From: Coccinella septempunctata
Taxonomy: Eukaryota; Arthropoda; Insecta; Coleoptera; Coccinellidae
Reading direction: 5' to 3'
Length of the DNA stretch: 64,000 nt
NCBI RefSeq assembly: GCF_907165205.1
Contig: NC_058190.1
Coordinates: 3,790,001-3,854,000, forward strand
Shown here: positions 1 to 12,200 of the stretch, piece by piece
Numbering within the stretch: position 1 is the stretch's first letter
Layout: each line of letters opens with the position of its first letter
Notes under the pieces: generated by a model
Database searches by the model: none
What the model saw: the letters and a program-made list of their open reading frames with translations, nothing else
Told to the model about the DNA's origin: nothing
Position numbers and translations under genes: made by a program

Positions 1-50
1 AGTTTAGGAAAGAGTTTGTATTAGCATTGATTCGGCATTATTTATTTCAG

Positions 51-204
51 AGTTGTGAATTACAGACACCAATTTTTAACGAAGGAAAGATTTGACAATA
101 AGTTTTTGACCAAAAATTTGGTTGATATAGATCTGAGGAGAGCTGAAATGGAAAGAGAAACAATATTTCCACTTAACCATAGAGAAAGGAAGAAGTACAT
201 AACA
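51..204 (+). CDS. DCST-family gene, exon 1 of those in the window
   Basis: Acceptor TTTATTTCAG lies at 41-50 and donor GTAATT at 205. One base completes the previous codon, then 51 codons are open (residues 1-51). Motifs FLTKERFDNKFLTKN and DIDLRRAEMERE followed by PLNHRERKKYI are typical of the conserved juxtamembrane segment of DC-STAMP-domain proteins. It ends in phase 0, matching the next exon. The preceding exons with the N-terminal membrane helices are outside the window. Confidence 0.8.
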
Positions 205-3200
205 GTAATTAGTAATTTCTTGAATGAATAAACCGTAAAATTCGAAATCTGCGAATTGATATCGGATGAATGAAATTGGTCTTGGAGAACAGCAAAAATC
301 TCACAACAATCTCTGTTGACGACTGAGATGAATTGAAATGAAAAAAAACTCAAAACAATGCAAATATAAGAGATTTCATTTACTGATCACTTCTCAGATG
401 ATTTGGACTAAGAAGAATTTCTATGATTCAATTCTTCGTTAATGTGAAATTTAGCTTTCAATGAAAAATTTACCATTTTTTTGTACTAAATGAATAATTT
501 CAGATACAATCAATACGCTTACTATCCAAAGAGCAGAAGCAGCTAGCAGAGGGTTTGGGATTATTGATGTCTACTGCACTGAAAATTGGAACGCACATGG
601 CAATTGATTATTCTTTATTCTGGATAATGAATCTGATCCGAAAATATGGAAAATTTCAATCCAAGGTTCAAGGTGAATCAATTTTATCCACGACCGTTGC
701 ATAATGTAATCATTATTTATTAATTTCCTTGAGAATCATAAATCACTCGTGATTGATGAGACATGATCCACTGATTTTTCACCAGTCATTCATCAATCAC
801 TTGTGATTTATGAGTTCTTATCCACTGGTCTCTCATAGATATCTATGACCCAGGCAGAGAAAAGACATATAAGAGCGACTAGGAGCCGACTCCGACTCCA
901 ATAATAGAAATACGGTTGTGAAATGTCAGACGTTGCCGTATGAATATTGAGATATTAAAATGAATACCTACATCTACAGGTAATTCACCGCGTCAGTTAC
1001 GGAAAACTGATCATAATTGTTGGCTGAAAATATGGATGTTGTGCTAAAATATTTTGAGACATCTGCAACTCCGGTTATACCGGAAACAACCTACTACTGG
1101 GGAGGTTTTTTCAAAAAAATCTTCCTCGACCTAAACATTCTAACAACTAATTTCCTAACGGAAAATCGACTTGCTTCACGTCCGCATACACTTTTCGTCC
1201 GTATACTCTTTTCGTCCGTATACACTTTTCGTCCGCAAACTATTTTCGTCTGGCTGTTCTTCCCAAAGATACCAATACTAGATAGAGGGGAGATTGAATA
1301 AATTCGGGAATACAGAATTCTATGAATTACCTTTGAGTGCCTTTGTCAATAACTATCATTTGCTTTGTCAAGTTAATTCTTTCCGAAAACGTATTTATTT
1401 TACGAGTAAATTAGGTAACTGGTTTAAACGTTAGTTTTGTTCTGTTCTCGTCCATGTTTTGTAATCAAAATATAATAGGTATCGTAAAAACTTGAATCAC
1501 TGGTCCCATTCTCTACGATACCTATTTTAATTAAACGTTAGTGTTCATTGTAGTCGTAGTCAAGAATGGATAGTGATTGCGATATGGATATCAGTAACAA
1601 TACTCCACAGCTGAAGCTGAGGGAGTTTGCAAATACAGTAACCAGAAGACGCCATCTTTTATAAAGGTATGTGGGGTCGACTAAAAAATGAAATATCGGC
1701 AAAAAACTGTCTATTCAGGGTTAGTCTTGGCTCGTACAAGTATTTTAACTGATTAACAGATTCTTGAGGTCAAAAGAAACACTTTTTTTATTCTACAATT
1801 TTTTCCGATTCGGTTCTGATGAAAAGATGATATAGCCATTCTAATTTTTCATAATGAACTGTGCAACCTATGGAAAAACAAAATTTTTTCAGATTAACTA
1901 GCTAAATCTTTGACATTACACATCTGTGGATCTTTCGAACAGAGTTGTATTCAGCCAAAGTACCCAATTTTTCCAATTTGACAGATACTTTTCAATTTTT
2001 TAATATCAAATTACTCGAAAACGGCGCATTATACGAGAAAATATGAAGAATACTTTTATTTTACAAATCGTTCAAATATTCATTAGATAGCGTCCAATTT
2101 GGTTGCAAGAGTTGGGTTCTTTGAATTTTTGGTATTTTTATGGTACGTAATGGTCATAATGAGAAAACTGGAAGACGTGGGTGATATCTTGTGTTCGGAA
2201 AGGATTCATCAAATAAATGAAAAACCATAGTCCGAATTACATTTCACTCAATGAAACCGTTTATGAGATAGACCTAAAAATAACATTTCTCATGATTTTT
2301 TTAACAGCCTGTATCTTTTAAACCAAGTCGAATCGGAAAAAAAAGTTGAAGAAAAAAAGTGTTTCTTTTTTGCTACTGTTAGATGTATAGTCTCACCCGC
2401 TTGCTAGCCTCGTCTATCAATTTACAGCCTCGATTATAATAGATAGTTTTTCGCTCTTGGTATATAAATAAAAAAAAAATATTATGAAGTATTATATCAC
2501 TGTTATTTGCTGTTTTGACCGAAAACGTAAAGGGTGTTTATGGAAAGATCATTTAGTTGGACAAATCGAATTCATCAAGTTGAAACCTATATTGGTTATT
2601 GTTTCCGTTGATTTTACTTAGTTTCCATAATGATAAACCGTGTAGGTATCTAAAATTAAAATTTTCAGAATTATCGAGGAAAAACTTGAAATAAGGAAGA
2701 AGAACCTTTCCTAACTGTCCGATTATTCTGTCACTTCCTGAAAGCACAGAGGAAAGTTCATTGTTGAAAATTCCAACATGCAAATTTTCGTCCCAAAATT
2801 ATGATTATTTTTCCATAATCTTCTGATAGGCCAACGCGATGACTCTCCTTATATTATTGAAAATGAGATAAGATTTTAACCAATAATCTTTTCACAATCG
2901 TGGATAAAGTATATTATTTTACTCGCATAATATGATCATTTAGAGAAGCCTCTAGATATTTCGAAAACATTGTGTGGGTCTTTCTAGGAGTTGTAATTTA
3001 TGTAATTCATGTAAGATGTCTAAAACTCTGGTGTATTCACTGATTCGATTTTGTTTTGAATTTCGTGGGGATATGGGATCAGTTTCGTTTTTCCCACTGT
3101 AGGTAGCGCTGTTTAGAATTTGACAGAGCCATAGACATAGAGACATGGACTGTGCCTTCCCTTTATATCTATGCATGAAATACGGTCAAAAAAAGTGACA

Positions 3201-6200
3201 GAGAGAAACGCACGTCGGGCATGCAGTTGTCTTTTTCTAGAATTTTGATTGGTCCACACTCACCTTCTTGTGAACAAAAAAGAGACAGAGGTTAATGACC
3301 GACGATCATTTCTCTCTTTCTATAAAAAAGACATTTTCATGCTGACATTGCTCAGTCCATGTCCCTATTTCTATGGACAGAGCATTGTCAATTGGTATTT
3401 GAAAATGATTTGAATATTATACGAATATGTTGTATTTATAAACGATTATTATTGTGTGAATTTGTATAACTCTCGAGAAAGGGTATAGAACATTAATTTA
3501 TTCAACATGTCGTTCAGTAAGTTCTGTTTTCTGTATGGACAATCAAGAACTACAGCTAATTCGATGTTGTTGGAATTTGAGGTAGAACCAAATCAGATGA
3601 ACGAACATTCGGGACGGATATAACTAAGTTTTATGGCAACTTCAGCAATATTTCAAAAAACTGTATTGGAAATACGTAATGTGAATTGCGAGCATGTATC
3701 GAGAATCAGAAATACATCCATCTATTCGAGTCTGTTCTTCAAATATTTTGCATGAGTAGATACAGTAAAAATTCCCTTTCCGTCAACTGTGTTTTTTTAA
3801 AATCATATTGAATAACCCCCCTCACGAATTCAATTTGTCAAACGGAAATCATCTTGAAGAAGAATAGTAAATACCCTTATTCGATAGTGTTGAAATATTG
3901 ACAGATTTGGTTTTACAACGAAAATTAAACTGTAAATCACAAATAATCCTTAACAGCTGACAAAATGGACCAGTTCATTTTTTTCACTCGTTGATCGATA
4001 TTCGATATCAACGCAAAACAAAATAAAACGAGGGAGTATCATTGGACTTCCTTTGGTAGAACAAGGACAGAACGAAGCAAATGACATGGTGGCGCCGCCA
4101 TGAAACTGATCCCATATCCCCTATTGTCTGAAATGTAGATGCTTGCAAAAAGTGACAAGTGCACACACTACAGTGACTCTAACGAGACAGTGGCGACAAT
4201 TGTGGTGTCGTTTTTCATCGTTTTAGCAAGAATATGGCGGATTTGGTCACGTGACGCGACGTGAGCCAATCCGCATTCCGAATTAGAGATCATAGCATTG
4301 AAATCTGAGCTTCTAAGCCGCCATATTCTTGCTGAATTTCCAATTGTCGCCACTGTGTTTGATAGAGTCACTGTACACACACCAGTGTTTTAGACATCTT
4401 AAATTCATGTCTGTTTTTCAAGCACCGAACATACCCACCGTCCACATAGCTGGGGAGGGTTTTCTGGCCGATCTCCTCAAAGCTGTCGTGAAATCCTTCC
4501 AGCCTCTGGGAATAAGCCTCGAAATAGATACCGTTCCCTGTTTACCCATTCCTATTCCACCGGATTTCGATAGATACGTCCAAATAGGTGAGTCATTCGA
4601 GGAACAGAAATCGTAGAAATATAGAATAATCTCATTGCGATATTTCATTTAACAGCATCCATTTTGGCATTATGCCTACTCCTAACAATCTTCGAGCCAT
4701 ACGGTTTGCGTTGGAGGAACTGGATACTTTGTTACTACTATCCAAGAAGAGCGAAAGAAAGAGCCGTCTGGTTATACAATCATATCCTGAGATCCAGAGC
4801 TTCTTTCCTGAAGTTTGCTAGAAGACAACTGAGAAGGAAAGTATTGGGTAGCGAGAAAATTACGAAAGTGACATGCCTTGAATACTTGAGATCAAAAACG
4901 AAGTGAGTTCTTCATTGGGGAGTCAACGATGAATAAACTGAACTTTCGGGAATAATTTTGCAGCAACAAATGTTTATTGTTGTTTCTTGGATCGGATAAA
5001 CAACAAGCCTGCTTATTGTGTGGGGAAGTGTTCAGGAAATCGGACAAGGAGACTGCAATAAAATGTCAGAGGCCAGGTTGTACCGCAATGTACTGCAAGC
5101 AGTGCTTCGAAGATTTGGAAAATGTGTGCACGGTTTGTCTTTCACCTATCGATTATGGTGATATGTCTGATTTCAGTGAAGAAAGGTATGAACTTGCTCT
5201 CCTTATTTTTTTGCAAACTGCATTCAACCGGCTGCCAACTTCAAGTTAAATAGGACAGAAATAACAGAAATAAAGTGAAAAGAATCGGTTTGCATTTTAC
5301 TTTTGCTTATTGCCACCAATTCTGAAATTTTCGAATTTGGAAGCAATGCCTATTGTATACCTTGAGACTACTGCGAGACTTCAGCTGTACTCTATTCACT
5401 TTTATTTTGGCACTCGGTTGTCCAGGACATAATTTTTGTAACTAGAACGGAGTAAGGTTGGTACTCATGAAATGTCGTTAATGTCATAACCCCGTTGCCA
5501 GTTTTGCCACAACTAATAGCAATTAATGTTACAAAAGTACCGAAAATGATCGTAGAAGAGAGAAGACGGTTCAGGAAGTGCTATTTAGAATTCAGGTCCG
5601 CTCATCAAATATACTAACTGACAAAGAAACTGCAACACCTAGAAGGAGCTGTTGAAATTTTAAATTTTTTTTTTTGGTAAAACAAAGATAGTATACCAAT
5701 CAGTAAATGATTTAAATTTGAAGAAAAATAACGAAGGGTTCACAAATGTTTTTATTAAATTTGTTAATAATGTAGTTGGCCACCTCGGTTATCTCTACAC
5801 TCCACAACACGTTTTGGCATTGACGAAAGAAGATGGTCTATTTCTTCTTGAGGGATACCATCTCAAGCTACCTGTACAGGGTGGGCAAATTTCGATGTTT
5901 TAGCACTACAGCTTTTAAACCAGTGGAGATAGACAAAATCTGATACCCCATTCTCGTTCTTTTTTTCTGAACAACTAACAAGAGTATAGTAGTCATTTTT
6001 GTCCACCTTCTTTTGTTTTCGATTTATAAGTGAAAATTGGAAAAATGGCGTTTAAGTTGAAACCATAGAAATATTGAGAAAAAAGGTTTTTGACCATTTT
6101 TTATTATTTATATTGATACATACCATACGATGTTATATATTTTTGAAATCAGTAAAAATTAAGCATTCAAAAAATTGCACAGAAATCTAGTGTTCCCATT

Positions 6201-9200
6201 TAAAAAAAACATAACTTTGGGTCATAGCTCCGTAATTAAACATCCTGCTAAAAAGGCAAGCACGCCACTGGATTCTACTCAAAAAAGTGCCTGTATAATG
6301 TTTCAATTTCAGAGCTCTATCATCAGTATAAGCGGAGATATAAATTTATTTCGAAATCGCCATTTTTCCAATTTTCGCTTATAACTCGAAAACAAAAGAA
6401 GGTGGCCAAAAATACTACTACTACTCTTATTAGTTTCTCAGAAAAAGAAACCGAAAATGGGGTATCAGATTTTGTCTATCTCCACTGGTTTAAAAGCTGT
6501 AGTGCTAAAACATCGAAATTTGCCCACCCTGTACTTCATGCCTCAGAGCACCAAAGTCCGTGAGAACTGGGGTAAATTCCGAAGCCTTCTACCCATGATG
6601 TCCCAAACATGCTCTATGGGCGTAAGATCGTGGGATCTGGGCGGCCATGCAAAAGATTCACATGGGTCGCTTCAAAAAAGCTTGAACTAACTCTGGCAAC
6701 ATGAGGTCGAGCATTATTTTGCTGAAATATTGGATTAAGGTTAAGGCTCCACTATTTCTTTAAGGTAACGCAGCGCTGTCATGTTACATCGAATAAAGAC
6801 TAAAGGTGACCTACTTCCATGTGCAATAGCACCCCATACCATATCGCCTACTGTCCGGTGTACATGACGCTCAACATCAAAATGAGGTTCACGTCTTTCT
6901 CCTCGACGTTGTCTTACCCTTCTTCGGCCATCATGTGCACCCAAGAAAAATCGAGATTCATCAGAAAAGACGACCTGATGCCATTCCAATATAATAGAAT
7001 AATTTTATTAATCCTTTGGGACACAACAATGTGTATAGGATAAGTCGAAATACCATACAATTCAATTACTAAGTTGTTAAAAAAGCATTTTTTTACTAAC
7101 AACTCCTTGATTTGTTTTTTGAATGTTCGTTTGTTCAAAGATTTGAAATAAGGAGGCAAATGATTGAACAATTTAATGCTCTGATACATTGGAGAACGTT
7201 CGAAACTGTGAGTCCGATGTTTAGGAAACAGAAGCACCTGTGTATTGCGAGTTTTATGTTCATGCGAACTACCACATTTTTTCCAAGTAGTCTCATTATC
7301 CTTCGCGAATATGAAACATTTTAATATATAGATACATGGCAGTGACAGTAACCTATTGGCAATAAATACAGGTTTGCATGCTCGATAGTTCATATCAAAA
7401 ATCAGAGTATAAAGCCGGGTTCAGACTATGTAACAAAACATTTTATTAACAAAGTTATACAACAAATGTGTTATACAACTTTGTTATATAACTTGTTATA
7501 AAAAAGCAGAGACATCCAGACTATGTAACAAAATAAAACTAAACAAAAGTGCTCAACTGGAAGCAGTGGCATCTGTAGGACATTGAAAATGTCCTCAAAC
7601 GTAGAGGATGTCATTTTGGCAGCAGCAGCTTGTGCAATTTTATGTAGACGAGTGAAATCTCATCGTTGAGAGCTAGGGGAACATTCTAGTGGAACAACTC
7701 TTTTGAAGGATCTAGCAATGGATGACATAGACCCATTGACAGGGGACATTAAATGTGATGGTAGTTTTAAAAATTTCCTAGGGATGATAAGTTCTGATTT
7801 CGAATACCTAATAAATCAAATCGGCCATAAAATAGACAAAAAAGACACGACATTTCGAGATGCAACACCAGTAAAAGAAAGATTGGCGCTGCAGTAAATG
7901 TTTAATAACACTAGTGTGGACAAGTTGTTTATAACAAAGTTATATTACTTTCTTTGATCTTTACCGACACCCAACGGATAACATAAAATTTGCTATATAG
8001 CAAGAAAAATGTTGTATCACATTGTGTTATATAACTTTTTGAATTGAATTTCTCTATCAAGTTTTATAACTTTGCTTTATAACCTGTTTTGTTACATAGT
8101 CTGGACCCGGCTTAACTCTTTTCTGGTGCAACAAACACTCTATAGAAGGAACTACAGTCTGCCCAGAGCAAAACATTATAGGACATGTGACAGTAAACAA
8201 GGCTGTAATAAACATCAATAAGAGAACTAGGTGGTAAGGCACTTCTAAGTCTATTTATAGCGAAATAAGAACTATTTATTTTTCTGCATAAAACGTCAAC
8301 ATGAGTTGACCAATTAAGACTTCTATCCATATGGATCCCAAGGAATTTAGTACAATCTGATGGAATTATAGTTGTACCCAGACAATCTATTTTCAAGAAT
8401 CCTTTTTCATAGTTTGTCAAACCGAAATACAGGCAGGATGTTTTGCCTATATTTACAATCAAATTGTTACGACGACACCATGATATGAATTCAGCCATAA
8501 TTTTTTCACAAGCACTCTGGAGCTCATCACAACTTCGAGCCGCGATGATGACAGACGTGTCATCAGCGAATAATATGAGCAATAAGCAGGATAAATGGGG
8601 AGGCAAGTCGTTTATAAACAACAAAACGGAACCCTGTGGAACACCCATATTCATATTGAATTCTTTGGAATAACATTTGTCATTTTTTACTGACATAGTT
8701 CTGTGATGGAGAAAACTACGCAACCAATCTGAAAAAATTCCCCTAAAGCCTAAGTTGTAACATTTATCAATGATAAACTGAAAAGATAAAGTATCAAAGG
8801 CGCATGAAAGATCGAAAATAATCCCTGAAACATGCAAATTTGAATCCAAGCAATCATAAACTGACTCCACGAACCTGAGTGCGGCTGTTTGCGTAGAGCG
8901 GCCAACTCTGAAACCGTGCTGAGCTTTATCTAGAACATTGAATTTACTCAAATAAGACATCATACTTTTGAAAACAACTTGCTCAAAAACTTTAGAAATG
9001 ATACTAAGAATTGATATTGGTCGATAGTTGGTTATTTCATTTAAATTCCCCTTTTTATGAATTGGTACGACAACAGATTTTTTTAAAGCATTTGGAAACT
9101 CACCAGTTGTAACAGACAGATTAATAATATGAACAAGATGTTGTCGTTCTCTGCACCACTGTAATTGTTGCCGTCTTTCCTCAACCGTAAGAGGTAACAC

Positions 9201-12200
9201 AAGATGGGGTCGGTAAAATGCTGCAGTCCAAAAGACCTTATACGGCGGTAAACCGTTCGAACAGTTACAGGATGCCCTTGTTCTCCTAACCACTGATCAG
9301 CCAAAGATCGAGTTATGGCAAATCGGTCTCTAATGGCCATAAGGTCCAGACGTCGCCGTTCTTGAACTTCATTTGTGCCCCTTCGACGTCCGGTGCCTAC
9401 TCTTCTTCGATTTTGGGCATTATCAAACCACGCTTGACAACATCTCACAACAATAGTTGGATTTCTGTTCGTACGGTTAGCGATTTCTCGAAATGACAAC
9501 CCCGCCTCCCATAGACCAATAATTTGACCTCTTTCAAATTAACTTAGCTGGCGATAAATTCCGCGTACACGTGCTCTAGGCATTTTTATAACAACTAAAC
9601 ATCGACATTAGATCTCCTCCAACAGCTGCTTTGTCGTGAAATTTAAAAAATTAGCAAAAACCTACGATAATATTTAAGTAACAAAAAATAATTATTGTAA
9701 AAAACCTTCACGGTTTTTTTTTCAAATTTGGATCGTTTACTCCTTGCTCCACTATCCATGTTTCACGAAAAAAAATTTTAAATTTAAACAGCTCCTTCTA
9801 GGTGTTGCAGTTCCTTTATCAGTTATTATATTTCGGTAATGAAAGTTGATACAAAAGTGTCAGTAAAGATATAAAAAATGCAAAATTTATTCAATAGTTA
9901 CCAATAAATTATTGCTGCGCTCACTCAAATAAGAAAATATTAACCTTTGAATATTCTCACAGAGATTCCTCAGATGAAGATCAAGCCATCCCCTCCAAAT
10001 CGACAGTAGACACTGGAGGGTTCGATTCTGGAATGACCACTGATGAACCAACGGAAGAGACGGAGGGATCGACCGACGAGTACTCTTACAGTTACCAGGA
10101 AACCGAAAAAGCGCCATCCATCATCAGTGACTACAGAACAGAATATTCTAGGGACATTGAAAAGCAGAGCTCGCCCGATTATGTGAGCATGCAATATTTC
10201 GATGAGGAAATAGAGCTGTACAGCTTGAAAACAGCTGGACTGGATGACAGAGATGAAGGGACGCAATTTCCAGATGCATCGTCTTCTTCGATCAAAGTGG
10301 TAATGTCGAAGAGCAATTATTTAATACTTAAAAGCTCACTTCCTCTCAACATCATGTATGTGTACGTTCATGGGAATTAGGAAGGTGGAAAAATTCAGCA
10401 AATCTTAGCTAATGCCAACGTTTCGCAACAAATATTGTTTCTTCTTCGGGGCTAAAAAAATACAGATTGTCGTGAATAAAAACGACAACGCACACAGAAG
10501 GAAACAAATCAACATGAATATAATAAAATAGACATAATAAGACTGAACGAGACAGTTAATATACTAGAGTGGACACTCAGAATTTGAGTTCCATATATGA
10601 GAACGTTTTGGAAATTTTCAAAACCAGAAAACGATAAGGGGTTCGGTCTGTTACCTGATAGTGGGACATATGTGGGTGACACTGTGTATGTCCATTTGAA
10701 TTATGTCTCTTTCAGTTAACAAATTTCATTCGACGGTTGAAGTGATGTCGAACGCGCTACTAGACAATACGTTTTTCAATGTATCGCTGTTTGCTGTCTC
10801 TTCTTGTACCATCTATTTTTTGAAAGCATAATTTGGCTTTGGTAAGTGTGTCTCAGTGCGGATCGTGACTCTGCAATTGTCTATTTTATTATATTCATAT
10901 TGATTTGTTTTCTTCTGTGTGTGTTGTCGTTTTTCGTTTTTATTCACGACAATCTGTATTTTTTTAGCCCTGAAGAAGCGACAATATATGTTGCGAAACG
11001 TTGGCATTAGCTAAGATTTGCTGATTTTTTCTACCTTCCTAATTTCCATCAACGTACACTCACAATTATTTAATTTTCTCAGAACTACAAAAAAATACAG
11101 TAATCGAGTCATTAACATAAAATTTCAGGAGAAAGAAACCGATATCAAAGATGAACTTGAAACCTCGTCCGCTGCCAGCAGTTTCCAACAACAGATTGAA
11201 GATCAACATTTGGAGGATGAAAGTTGTTCCTGCCTAACTCTAGATACAGTGGAGGAAACACCTTCTAAACTACTCATAGATGAACTGAAAGTGAGTTTCA
11301 TTGGGTTCTCACCCAGCTCAAGTAGTCTAGAAACTATAAAATATTCATACTCTCAAAAATGTTCAACAAATCCACAATTATTATTCCATAGGACATAGGA
11401 ACAAGTTCTAGGTAGCGTAGGATATTATCACCAAAAGCAAAAGATTGAATAGATTAAATCTGTTCCTGCTGATGTAAATATCAACCATCGTTATCGTCCT
11501 ATATTAAACTGGCCAACGTAGCATCATTCAGAGAGCCAACATTTTACACCATTTTAAATCGAAAAAAAGCAGATAATTTGGCCATAATTTTGCTCAGTAA
11601 CCCAACTCTCACCTTGTTAAAAACTTCTCAGAATAGAAATAAGAAAGATCAAGGATAGCTGGTGGAGGGAAAAAGCTATAGAAATACAAGCTTGCGTCGA
11701 TAACCATGACGACAGACGCTTTTTCGAAACTATTAGAACTGTTTTTGATCCAAACAGAAAAGCTAACTTTCCTTTAAGAGATGCTCATGGAGTTATCCTA
11801 ACCGATGATAGAAAAATTCTCGAAAGATGGAAGGACCATTACCCTCAGGTCTCGAATCAAAATAACTACTCGGATTTATCCATTTTAGACCTGCTTCCCG
11901 CGTATAGTCCGATGACATCGCTTGATGACGAAATATCAATGTCGGAAATCATAAGTGCGATTAAAAATATAAAAAATATAAAAAATGATAAGTCACCAGG
12001 TCTAGACGCCGTTCCAGCAGAGATATTCAAAGCCCTAGATGAAGAAATTGACAATAGTCTCCTAACACTATTCCTCAAGATCTGGGAACAAGGAGATGTG
12101 CCACAAGATTTCAGAGACGCTTTACTTATCAACCTCTATAGGCTCTATAAGAACAAAGGCGATACGTCTAATTGCAACAATTACAAGGGCATATCGTTGC

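Larger units (their letters stand above)
3012..4401. mobile_element. MULE-like/TIR fold-back element M, copy 1 (with two nested MITEs)
   Basis: Ends TAAGATGTCTAAAAC and its inverse (GTTTTAGACATCTTA), with terminal inverted repeats of roughly 100 bp that include GGATATGGGATCAGTTTC. The flanking duplication is AATTCATG (3004-3011 and 4402-4409), plus a shared T. A second copy lies at 26972-27940. The 8-9 bp duplication and long inverted repeats suggest a Mutator-like or hAT-type element. No transposase is seen. Two smaller MITEs at 3130-3375 and 4169-4375 account for its extra length. Confidence 0.75.
5617..9823 (-). mobile_element. Tc1/mariner-superfamily transposon, broken by nested insertions
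   Basis: Inverted ends ACTGACAAAGAAACTGCAAC (left) and the near-perfect inverse on the right continue through CCTAGAAGGAGCTGTT. TA lies on both sides (5615-5616, 9824-9825). Transposase fragments on the minus strand lie at 9583-9139 (N-terminal HTH) and 6989-6741 (DDE core). The element is inflated by a fold-back MITE (5877-6531) and a LINE (about 6990-9138). Confidence 0.82.

Noticed and set aside
1017..1301. 94-codon plus-strand ORF
   Set aside because: It overlaps the 17-bp tandem repeat inside an intron; no splice partner or domain.
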